DNA from: Methanoregulaceae archaeon UBA467 | GTDB taxonomy: Archaea > Halobacteriota > Methanomicrobia > Methanomicrobiales > Methanospirillaceae | Length of the DNA: 64,000 bases | Assembly (NCBI GenBank): GCA_002503825.1 | Contig: DASP01000001.1 | Location: forward strand, 143,945-207,944 | Reading direction: 5' to 3' | Shown: positions 26,469-34,116 of the stretch, piece after piece | Position numbering within the stretch: position 1 is the stretch's first letter | Layout of the letters: every line of letters begins with the position of its first letter | The notes under the pieces: model-generated | Told to the model about the DNA's origin: nothing | Database searches by the model: none | The model's input: only the letters and a program-made list of their open reading frames with translations | Made by a program: the position numbers and the translations under genes

Positions 26469-26837
26469 ATGCTGAAATTAAACTTTGCAGATAATCTCAT
26501 TCCGGTTGTCGTCCAGGATGTATCCACGCGTGACGTACTGATGGTTGCATATGCCAATGATGAGGCAGTCCGCCTGACGAAGGAAACAGGTTTTGCCCAT
26601 TTTTATAGCAGGAGCCGCAGGAAAATGTGGAAAAAGGGAGAAGAGAGCGGTCATGTCCAGAAGGTTATGAGAATACTGGTTGACTGTGACGAAGACTGCC
26701 TTTTGTATGAAGTCGAGCAGAAAGGCGCAGCCTGCCATACCGGATACCGTTCCTGCTTTTACCGGACACTGGATGGAGAAACCATCTCAGACAAGGTCTT
26801 CGATCCATCCAAGGTATATGCTAATAAAGATCAATGA
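26469..26837 (+). CDS. hisI: Phosphoribosyl-AMP cyclohydrolase
   Basis: 122 residues. Family signatures are present: QDVSTRDVLMVAYANDEAV near the N-terminus, FYSRSRRKMWKKGEESGH in the middle, and the zinc ligands in DCDEDCLLYEV and GAACHTGYRSCFYR. The enzyme opens the adenine ring of PR-AMP in the third step of histidine synthesis. It is the single-domain form without the HisE part, as usual in archaea. It follows the prepilin peptidase by one base and precedes the PINc-ATPase by 24, so it is in a mixed operon with no other his genes in view. Confidence 0.95.
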   Translation: MLKLNFADNLIPVVVQDVSTRDVLMVAYANDEAVRLTKETGFAHFYSRSRRKMWKKGEESGHVQKVMRILVDCDEDCLLYEVEQKGAACHTGYRSCFYRTLDGETISDKVFDPSKVYANKDQ

Positions 26838-26861
26838 CAAGTACTATTCTGGTGATATTTT

Positions 26862-28745
26862 TTGAAATTGGTACCAGATACAAGCGTCGTTATTGACGGC
26901 CGAATCACCTCTATGATAAAAACCGGGGAATATAATGGTGCATCAATAATTATACCTGAAGCAGTTATCGCAGAACTCGAGGCCCAGGCAAACCAGGGGC
27001 GTGAAATAGGATTCAGTGGTCTCACAGAACTTCAGGCACTCTGCAGGCTGGCAGAAGAGGGCACAATAGATCTGAAATTTGTGGGTGTCAGACCCACACT
27101 TGAGCAGGTCAAACTTGCCAGTGGCGGAGAGATTGATGCATTAATACGCAACGCAGCAATCGAAAACGGGGCAAAATTCATTACGAGCGATATTGTCCAG
27201 GCAGAAGTGGCCAGGGCAAAAGGGCTTGATGTAATGTACCTGAAACCCCAGGTCGAGGATTTCACCCCGCTCGGGATCGACCAGTTCTTTGATGAGCATA
27301 CCATAGCGGTATATCTCAAGGAACGTGTACCTCCCGTTGCAAAAAAGGGGACTATAAAAGAGATGCGTCTCGTCAGGATCAGGGAACAGCCGACGAGCGA
27401 GTACGAACTCCGGAACCTTGCACAGGAGATTGTTGAACGGGCAAAACGCGACCCTGACGGTTTTATAGAGGTTGAGAAGAGAGGCGTGACCGTTGTCCAG
27501 ATCGGATCACTGAGAATTGCCATTACCCGCAGACCGTTTAGCGACGGAATGGAGATTACTGCAGTCAGACCAATCGTGGACATCACGCTTGAGGACTACG
27601 ACAAGTCAAATGTTATCAAGAATCGTATTATCGGGGACAAGCGGGGCCTTCTTATTGCAGGACCGCCAGGGGCGGGAAAGACCACCCTTGCACAGAGTAT
27701 CGCGACGTATCTCGCAGACCACGGTTTTGTTGTAAAAACAATGGAAGCCCCGCGTGAACTCCAGGTTCCTGATCACATCACCCAGTACACCACGCTCGAT
27801 GGAAGCATGGCAAATACTGCTGACATTCTTCTGCTCGTCAGGCCTGACTTCGTGATCTTTGATGAACTGAGGAAAAATGAGGACTTCCGCGTGTTCGCTG
27901 ATATGCGACTGGCAGGAATCGGTATGATCGGCGTCCTTCATGCCACAGGGGCACACGATGCCCTGCAACGGTTCTCAGATCGCGTGGATTTCGGGGTCCT
28001 CCCACAAAGTATCAACACGATAATATTTGTTGATAAGGGGGAGATCACGAACGTCTATGATGTCGGCTTTACCATTAAGGTCCCTGAAGGGATGTCAAGT
28101 GAAATCAACCTGCGCCCTGTCACAATTGTCAGTGATCATGAGACCGGAGAACTGGTTTTCGAGGTGTTCAAGTATGACCAGGAGACCATTGTTATGCCGG
28201 TCATGCACATGGAAACTGTTTCGGCGCCCCTTAAAACACCGTCAGTAGTGAAAGAAGAAGAGGTCAGCTCCTCGTGGAAGATTACCGAGAAGGAGATCCA
28301 GAGGGAGATAGGACGGTATACCGACGGGTTCGTAGACGTGCATATGCTTTCGGAATCAAAAGCGGTAGTCTATATCGATGACAAGGACGTCCCGGCAGCC
28401 ATCGGAAAAGGTGGTAAGAATATTGCCGGTATCGTTAATAAAGTCGGAATCGGGATAGATATCAGACCAAAAAGTGAACTTGAAAAGCAACCTTCCCAGC
28501 CGCAGCCCGAAGAAGAACTCCAGCTGGGCGGGGGCGTTAAGATTCGCATGGATAAGAAACAGCTTGCTATCATCTGCCCGGAACAGAGCGGCAAAATTGT
28601 TGATGTCTTTGCCGGGAAGGAATACCTGTTTACTGCAACGGTGAATGACGCCGGAGAGATCCACCTGGCAAAAAACAGCACTATTGCTCTTGAAATGATA
28701 AAACGCCATAATGATGGAGACGTTATAAAATTAAGGCCAGTATAA
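26862..28745 (+). CDS. PINc domain - PilT-like ATPase - KH protein
   Basis: 627 residues. An N-terminal PIN domain (about 1-140: DTSVVIDGR, EAVIAELEAQA, ITSDIVQAEVARAKG) is followed by a secretion-type P-loop ATPase (Walker A AGPPGAGKTTLAQS near 266, Walker B DFVIFDELR) and a KH domain (AAIGKGGKNIAGIV near 512). This archaeal combination of RNase-like fold, RNA-binding fold and motor has been noted in most euryarchaea but has no firmly assigned function; an RNA-processing role is the usual guess. The start is TTG at 26862 with GGTGAT five bases upstream. Confidence 0.92.
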   Translation: MKLVPDTSVVIDGRITSMIKTGEYNGASIIIPEAVIAELEAQANQGREIGFSGLTELQALCRLAEEGTIDLKFVGVRPTLEQVKLASGGEIDALIRNAAIENGAKFITSDIVQAEVARAKGLDVMYLKPQVEDFTPLGIDQFFDEHTIAVYLKERVPPVAKKGTIKEMRLVRIREQPTSEYELRNLAQEIVERAKRDPDGFIEVEKRGVTVVQIGSLRIAITRRPFSDGMEITAVRPIVDITLEDYDKSNVIKNRIIGDKRGLLIAGPPGAGKTTLAQSIATYLADHGFVVKTMEAPRELQVPDHITQYTTLDGSMANTADILLLVRPDFVIFDELRKNEDFRVFADMRLAGIGMIGVLHATGAHDALQRFSDRVDFGVLPQSINTIIFVDKGEITNVYDVGFTIKVPEGMSSEINLRPVTIVSDHETGELVFEVFKYDQETIVMPVMHMETVSAPLKTPSVVKEEEVSSSWKITEKEIQREIGRYTDGFVDVHMLSESKAVVYIDDKDVPAAIGKGGKNIAGIVNKVGIGIDIRPKSELEKQPSQPQPEEELQLGGGVKIRMDKKQLAIICPEQSGKIVDVFAGKEYLFTATVNDAGEIHLAKNSTIALEMIKRHNDGDVIKLRPV

Positions 28746-28787
28746 CCATATTTTATTCTTTTATTTACAAGGAGAAGGTGAATTCCA

Positions 28788-31568
28788 GTGAGCGGACCAG
28801 ACATGGGGCAGCTTGAAAGCGACGCCCTTGCAGCTTGGGATCGTGCCTTTGAGGCCAACCCATCAGATCGTCAAAAATTTTATATTACGGTTGCATATCC
28901 GTATCCGAGTGGAGCCATGCATGTGGGCCATGGCCGTACCTATATCGTTCCTGACGTGATTGCACGTTTCTGGCGCATGCGGGGCAGGGAAGTTCTCTAC
29001 CCGATGGCATTTCATGTCACCGGAGCGCCGGTTATCGGGATATCCAAACGGATAGCCCGTGGCGACCAAAAGGCAGTCACACTGTACCGCGATCTCTATA
29101 AAGTCCCGGAACAGACCCTGAAAGAGTTTGTCGATCCTCTTGCAATCGTCAGGCATTTTTCAGAGGAATATGCACGGGTAATGAAGGAGTGCGGCCTTTC
29201 TATTGACTGGAGAAGACGTTTTACAACCGTTGACCCGACCTACAGCAAGTTCATTGAATGGCAGTGGAAACATCTTCATGAGGGGGGGCACGTCTTAAAA
29301 GGAGCACATCCTGTCCGCTATTGCCCGCAATGTGAGAACCCTGTCGGAGATCATGACCTTCTGGAAGGCGACAAGGCAGAAATTCTGAAGTTTACCCTTG
29401 TGATGTTTTCATGGAACGGCGATCTCATCCCTACTGCCACGCTGCGTCCTGAAACAATTTATGGTGTAACCAACCTCTGGGTAAACCCCGGGGTAACCTA
29501 TGTGAGAGCTGTCGTTGACGGCAGGAGCTGGATTGTAAGCAGGGAGGCTGCTGAAAAAATCTCCTTACAGGATCACACCGTCGTTATTACAGACGAGATA
29601 CCAGGGACTACCTTAACAGACCAGGAGGTTTCTCACCCGCTCTGTGGTAAAGTCCCGATTTTACCGGCAGATTTTGTTGATCCTGATATGGGGAGCGGAG
29701 TAGTCATGAGTGTCCCGGCCCATGCACCTTTTGATTATATAGCACTCCGTGACCTTCAGAGCCTGGGAAAATATACCGGTATCAGGCCGCTGGCCCTTAT
29801 AAGCGTCCCGGGTTACGGGGAATTCCCTGCAAAAGACGCGGTGGAGCGGGCGGGAATCGAAAACCAGTCCGATTCACGGATGGAAAGCCTGACACAGGAA
29901 GTCTACAGCGCAGAATTCAGCCATGGAAAACTCTTTGATAAATATGGCGGGGAGCCCGTACGTATTGCGAGAGATACTGTCGCAAAGCGCATGATCGAAG
30001 AGTATGGCTCCACCATAATGTTCGAGTTTGATACGCGATCAGTTGTATGCCGTTGTGGAAGCCAGGTGTTTGTGAAGATACTGCATGACCAGTGGTTCCT
30101 CCAGTACAGCGATCCTGAATGGAAAGAGCAGGTTGCAGACCACCTCAAAGACATGGCACTTGTCCCGCCTGAAGTCAGGGCTGAGTTCGAGAGGACGATT
30201 GACTGGCTGAAGGACTGGGCATGCACCCGGCGTGTCGGGCTCGGGACCCTCCTCCCGTGGGATCCGGCATGGCTTATCGAACCGTTAAGCGATTCGACCA
30301 TATACATGGCATATTATACTATCGCTCACCGGATCAGGGAATTCTCTCCCGAACTGCTCACGCCCGAGGTTTTTGATTTCATCTTTCTCGGCAGGGAATC
30401 TCCGGAACTCCCTGATAAAGCCCGGCTTGAAGAGATCCGTGCAGAGTTCCTCTACTGGTATCCCTACAATTTCAGGTTTTCTGCAAAAGATCTCATATCA
30501 AATCACCTGACATTCCAGCTCTTCCACCACGTTGCCATATTCCCGCAGAGCCTTCTCCCGGAAGGGATGGTTGTGTTTGGAATGGGGCTTTTAAACGGAG
30601 CCAAGATGTCGTCTTCGAAAGGGAATGTGTTCCTGCTGGAAGATGCCGTGAGTGAGTTTGGAGCAGATACCGTACGTATGTTCCTTGTCGGGAGTGCAGA
30701 GCCCTGGCAGGACTTTGACTGGAGGAACGAACTTGTTGCATCGACACGAAAACAGATCGAACGATTCTGGAATACTGTCAGTGAACTGGGGAACAGCACC
30801 GGAGAAAGTTCGGATATCGATACCTGGCTGATAAGCCGGCTCCAGTACCATATCAGGCGGACTACTGAAGCACTGGATAACTTCCAGACAAGGCAGGCCC
30901 TGCAGGAATCGTTCTATGCAATTGAATCGGACCTGAAATGGTACCGCAGGCGTGTAGCCGGGGCACCACACGGAAGCCGTCACCTGAAGGAGCTCTGTTC
31001 GGTATGGGTACGGCTCCTCGCGCCAATTATCCCCTTTACCTGCGAGTACCTCTGGAAAGAGCTCCATAAGGAGGGGCTCGTATCATTTGCAGAGTGGCCT
31101 GTTGCAGACGAGAAACTGGTGACACCTGACCTTGAACTGGCAGAAGAACTCCTTGCCCGGACGGTTGAAGATATTGAGTCCATACTGAAGATCATCCAGA
31201 TAGAACCGGCTTCTATCTCAATTTACTACGCTCCGGGCTGGAAACAGGAGATCTTCTCAATGGTTGCCGGGGCAGAGGACAAAAACCTGGTCATTCGTGA
31301 GATCATGAAAAATGATTCCATGAAGAAACGCGGAAAAGAGGCGACTGATGCAACACGGCAGTGTACGACGCTCATTCACCGTCTCCCACCGCAGCTGGTC
31401 GATCAGATTACTGCATCTGCTATTGACGAAAAATCCATATTTGAAAATGCGTGCTCATTCCTTCAAAAAGAGTTCGGTGTACCGATAAAGGTATTCGATG
31501 CAGGTGAGAGCGTGCATGCAAAGGCATCATCTGCCCTCCCATTCAAACCGGCAATTGTGATAGAATAG
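28788..31568 (+). CDS. leuS: Leucyl-tRNA synthetase (archaeal type)
   Basis: 926 residues. The class I signatures are HVGH in SGAMHVGHGRTY (near residue 46) and KMSSSKGNV (near 605). A CP1 editing domain (about 150-400) contains the conserved threonine-rich segment TATLRPETIYG. The length and C-terminal domain match archaeal/eukaryotic-type LeuRS. It charges tRNA-Leu and proofreads. The start is GTG at 28788 after GGAGAAGGTG. The gene ends one base before the stop of the convergent DUF5611-like gene. Confidence 0.97.
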   Translation: MSGPDMGQLESDALAAWDRAFEANPSDRQKFYITVAYPYPSGAMHVGHGRTYIVPDVIARFWRMRGREVLYPMAFHVTGAPVIGISKRIARGDQKAVTLYRDLYKVPEQTLKEFVDPLAIVRHFSEEYARVMKECGLSIDWRRRFTTVDPTYSKFIEWQWKHLHEGGHVLKGAHPVRYCPQCENPVGDHDLLEGDKAEILKFTLVMFSWNGDLIPTATLRPETIYGVTNLWVNPGVTYVRAVVDGRSWIVSREAAEKISLQDHTVVITDEIPGTTLTDQEVSHPLCGKVPILPADFVDPDMGSGVVMSVPAHAPFDYIALRDLQSLGKYTGIRPLALISVPGYGEFPAKDAVERAGIENQSDSRMESLTQEVYSAEFSHGKLFDKYGGEPVRIARDTVAKRMIEEYGSTIMFEFDTRSVVCRCGSQVFVKILHDQWFLQYSDPEWKEQVADHLKDMALVPPEVRAEFERTIDWLKDWACTRRVGLGTLLPWDPAWLIEPLSDSTIYMAYYTIAHRIREFSPELLTPEVFDFIFLGRESPELPDKARLEEIRAEFLYWYPYNFRFSAKDLISNHLTFQLFHHVAIFPQSLLPEGMVVFGMGLLNGAKMSSSKGNVFLLEDAVSEFGADTVRMFLVGSAEPWQDFDWRNELVASTRKQIERFWNTVSELGNSTGESSDIDTWLISRLQYHIRRTTEALDNFQTRQALQESFYAIESDLKWYRRRVAGAPHGSRHLKELCSVWVRLLAPIIPFTCEYLWKELHKEGLVSFAEWPVADEKLVTPDLELAEELLARTVEDIESILKIIQIEPASISIYYAPGWKQEIFSMVAGAEDKNLVIREIMKNDSMKKRGKEATDATRQCTTLIHRLPPQLVDQITASAIDEKSIFENACSFLQKEFGVPIKVFDAGESVHAKASSALPFKPAIVIE

Positions 31569-31880
31569 TTATTCAACACTTTTTGCCTTTTTAACCCGTT
31601 CTTTTGTAGAATAACCGGTTACCGCATCGAGGTACTTCCGGAACCGCCTGTTTGTGTCAAGGATAGTCTCATCATCTGCATCAATATTTGATTCTGTGCG
31701 GACTATAATGGATTTTCCGTCCTTTCCTGTCACCACATCCAGGATTTTAAGCGCACCAAACGATGTCTGGCAGTGATCTCCATTTTCCTGTATTTCACTC
31801 CCGAAACACAATTTCATCTGTTCAAGCACATTTTTCCTGAGATCTTTTGTAAAACCCCGCTTGATCTGATACTCTTGCAT
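31569..31880 (-). CDS. DUF5611-like small protein
   Basis: 103 residues, soluble, alpha/beta: QEYQIKRGFTKDLRKNVLEQ, SFGALKILDVVTGKDGKSI, then DETILDTNRRFRKYLDAVTG and a basic tail. I recognise this as the small conserved protein of Methanomicrobia filed, I believe, as DUF5611; its function is unknown. Its ATG at 31880 lies about 26 bases from a TATA-like ATATGTTAA at 31902-31910, implying a leaderless mRNA. It is divergent from the PAC2 gene with only 34 bases between start codons, and its stop abuts that of leuS. Confidence 0.75.
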   Translation of the reverse strand: MQEYQIKRGFTKDLRKNVLEQMKLCFGSEIQENGDHCQTSFGALKILDVVTGKDGKSIIVRTESNIDADDETILDTNRRFRKYLDAVTGYSTKERVKKAKSVE

Positions 31881-31885
31881 AATAC

Positions 31886-31910
31886 TTTTTATGTTGCCGA
31901 GATATGTTAA
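31886..31910. promoter_or_regulatory. Interlocked divergent promoters
   Basis: Only 34 bases separate the start codons of the DUF5611-like gene (31880, minus) and the PAC2 gene (31915, plus). TTTTTAT at 31886-31892 is about 26 bases from the plus-strand ATG; ATATGTTAA at 31902-31910 is about 26 bases from the minus-strand ATG. Each TATA element thus lies inside the other gene's promoter. Confidence 0.6.
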
Positions 31911-31914
31911 TCTA

Positions 31915-32643
31915 ATGTCACCCGAACCAAATGTTGATATCAAGATATTCTCAAAGCCCCTGAAGAATGAAGGTTCTTCAGTGCTCATGGGATTTCCGGG
32001 AAGCGGGCTTGTGGGCAGTATTGCCCTTTCGTATATGGTTGAGCAGATGGAATTCGACCAGATCGGGAGTATGAACAGTAAATATTTCCCACCTCTCGCA
32101 ATGATGACAAAAGGAGTGATCAATGTCCCGGTGCGATTTTATGAACGTGATTTGATTACCGCCATTGTTGCCGATATCCCTATTCACCCGATGATCTGCT
32201 ATGAAGTGGCGAACGGAATAATGGACTGGCTCATGCCGTTCAAACCAAAAGAGGTGGTCACTATTGCGGGCATTATTACAAATGAACCTGAAAAGCGGGT
32301 ATTTGGTGTTGCCACAACTGATGATGCCCTTCCACGGATAAAGGATGCGACCCAGATACTGCCAATCGGATCCATATCCGGTATTGCCAGCAGTATCCTG
32401 ACAGAATGTAAGATACGAAACATTGCAGCCTTTGGACTGCTCGGCGAGACTATAAACGCTCCCGACCCGCGGGCATCGGCCGCTACTATCGATGTGTTGA
32501 ACAAGATGTATTCACTTGAAATCGATACAAAGCCTCTTCTCGACCAGGCCGAAGAGATCGAGTCTGCAATGCATAAACTTGCCGAACAGGTCCAGACTGC
32601 CGAAGGGATGCCAAAGAAAGACCAGCTTCCCATGTACGGGTGA
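31915..32643 (+). CDS. PAC2-family protein (proteasome assembly chaperone-like)
   Basis: 242 residues. The PAC2 signature GFPGSGLVGSIALSYMVEQ near the N-terminus, the central VVTIAGIITNEPEKRVFGVA and the C-terminal DPRASAATIDVLNKMYSLEID helix identify the family also called archaeal PbaA/PbaB-like ATP-grasp-superfamily proteins. PAC2 proteins help proteasome ring assembly in eukaryotes; archaeal members bind the 20S proteasome or are uncharacterised. I prefer ATG 31915 over 31891 because of the TATA spacing (leaderless). Its stop overlaps the GTG of the next gene. Confidence 0.88.
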   Translation: MSPEPNVDIKIFSKPLKNEGSSVLMGFPGSGLVGSIALSYMVEQMEFDQIGSMNSKYFPPLAMMTKGVINVPVRFYERDLITAIVADIPIHPMICYEVANGIMDWLMPFKPKEVVTIAGIITNEPEKRVFGVATTDDALPRIKDATQILPIGSISGIASSILTECKIRNIAAFGLLGETINAPDPRASAATIDVLNKMYSLEIDTKPLLDQAEEIESAMHKLAEQVQTAEGMPKKDQLPMYG

Positions 32644-33041
32644 ATACCATGATCTGTTATGCACTAACCGGAATCGCTCCCGAAGTTATCACGGAACTCA
32701 GACAGGGTAAACCACGCACGCTTGAGCTGCAGAGTACTCCCAATGTTGTCACCCTTGCAGGTATAGACGCAGGCTCCCCTGTTTTTATGACGTCTGTGGA
32801 TATGGAAGATCTTATCGCCGGAGATTCGGGAATAATTGCTGAGGCAATATCAATCAGCATCACCATGAAAAGAATTGTTGAATTTACGCAGGGGCTCCAT
32901 TATGAAGAAAGGGAGAGGATGTCTGCGCGGATAAAAGTCAGGTGTATCGGCACCTCGACGGTGAAGAGCGTCACTCATGAAGGGGTAATTAAACCAATTA
33001 CCGTCGATATCGTAAAATCGACCTGCTTCCATGCCGGATAG
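32640..33041 (+). CDS. DUF473-like small protein
   Basis: 133 residues from GTG 32640, overlapping the PAC2 stop by four bases (GTGA); an ATG at 32649 is an alternative. The protein is soluble, with ICYALTGIAPEVITELRQGK, an AGIDAGSPVFMTSVDMEDL strand-turn and a central GDSGIIAEAISI. The pattern matches what I recall of DUF473, a euryarchaeal family of unknown function. Coupling to the PAC2 gene suggests a shared role, which is untested. Confidence 0.7.
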   Translation: MNTMICYALTGIAPEVITELRQGKPRTLELQSTPNVVTLAGIDAGSPVFMTSVDMEDLIAGDSGIIAEAISISITMKRIVEFTQGLHYEERERMSARIKVRCIGTSTVKSVTHEGVIKPITVDIVKSTCFHAG

Positions 33042-33540
33042 GGGCAGGTGTACGTTATCCGGTATCAATATCCCAAAAAGCCCTTTTTCACATTTTTGAT
33101 TTCGCTGATCCGGAATGTTCAGGGGATTCATCCCTGCGTTCTTTTCCCACTGAACACCCGGAATTCAGGGAGGATCTGCCTGTACATTCCGCAGGATTGA
33201 CTCAAGGCAGGATTGCATGTGATTCTGTTTTTTTAGAACGTAGCACGGTCCCGGTTGCATTGCGGGGGCGCACACATATGATCATGGGTATCAGCCCCGG
33301 GAATGTCGCGATGAGGAGTGTAACGAAAGCTGAATAGTGAGAGAACAGGAAGGATTTCAACAGAACGCGCTATGAGCCTTCACGGCCCACAAATGAGCAT
33401 AAAAAAGGAGGGCAGGTGAATATTAACCGGACTTTTTCGTACCGCATATAAAATTCAATCATATCTTCCCGGTGCAGCGGCGCGGTCTTCCTGCAGGAGC
33501 GAGAATTAATTATGAAGTAGCCCAAATATTTCTGCTGCGT
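33042..33540. other. Intergenic region holding repeat element copy A
   Basis: About 500 bases without a supported gene. It contains the structured repeat listed at 33243-33353 and an A/T-rich stretch before tRNA-Arg (GAATTAATTATG near 33503-33514) that may be its promoter. I see nothing else that I can name. Confidence 0.5.
33243..33353 (+). repeat. Diverged structured non-coding repeat, copy A
   Basis: This 111-base core aligns with 37667-37778 at about 80% identity by hand, with one single-base indel and mostly transitions. A 7-bp outer stem is conserved (CATTGCG at 33258-33264 with CGCGATG at 33307-33313), and the differences between copies preserve pairing. Weaker similarity extends on both sides. 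The orientation is arbitrary but the same as copy B and as the tRNA and surface gene between them. Confidence 0.7.
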
Positions 33541-33615
33541 GGGCTTGTGGCTTAGCTTGGATAGAGCGCCGGGCTTCTAACCCGGATGTCGAGGGTTCGA
33601 ATCCCTCCAGGCCCG
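33541..33615 (+). tRNA. tRNA-Arg (TCT anticodon)
   Basis: A full cloverleaf: acceptor GGGCTTG / CAGGCCC with a G discriminator at 33615, D arm GCTTAGCTTGGATAGAGC, anticodon stem CCGGG / CCCGG around loop CTTCTAA (anticodon TCT), and T arm GAGGGTTCGAATCCCTC. No intron is present, and CCA is not encoded. Confidence 0.97.
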
Positions 33616-34116
33616 TTTTTCCTGAAATAATTTCAGTTTAATCTCCGCTGATGAACATTATTCATCAGACCACCCGCGTTATTACCGGGATTTCCGGATT
33701 TGACTGATATCATCCGGCAGGGATACCCTCGCGGTTCACATGCGTTCCACGCCTGCGGCACCGGTTCGTTTTTAAAAAAAATTGTCCTGCATATTTTTCT
33801 ACTCCCGTCATGGAAATGCTCTCAAATCCAGAAAAGAGAGCGATCTCTGATCCAGGGACCTCCCCGGTGACCTGAAACCTGTAGTTCGTTCCCGGGTTCA
33901 GTCGTATTTACCTGCCGCAAGGATACGGTCCTGATACAAACCGGGCATTTTCCTCCATATCTCACCTGTTTGTCAGGCGTGATCCGGAGTAACTTTAAAT
34001 ATTACTTAAGTATACCTCACAGATATTCATCCACCTGGCAGGGAGAGCGCCCGTCTGCCTGTAAAATCCGGTCGGGAAGCCTCCATTCAGGGTGAATGGC
34101 ATAAAAGGTGGCAAAA
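33616..34116. promoter_or_regulatory. Long upstream region and structured leader of the surface-protein gene
   Basis: No gene is seen here. A TATA-like TTTAAATATTACTTAAG stretch at about 33993-34010 would start transcription near 34028, leaving a leader of about 90 bases. That leader can fold: GGCAG near 34037 pairs with CTGCC near 34056, enclosing GGG/CCC, and CCATTC / GAATGG (34083-34088 / 34094-34099) forms a 6-bp hairpin close to the ribosome binding site AGGTGG (34106-34111). It may affect translation; no known riboswitch is recognised. Confidence 0.4.

Noticed and set aside
34030..34100. Possible c-di-GMP-type riboswitch in the leader of the surface-protein gene
   Set aside because: A GGGAAGCCTCC stretch is only loosely like the consensus; the conserved core sequence and the helix order are absent.
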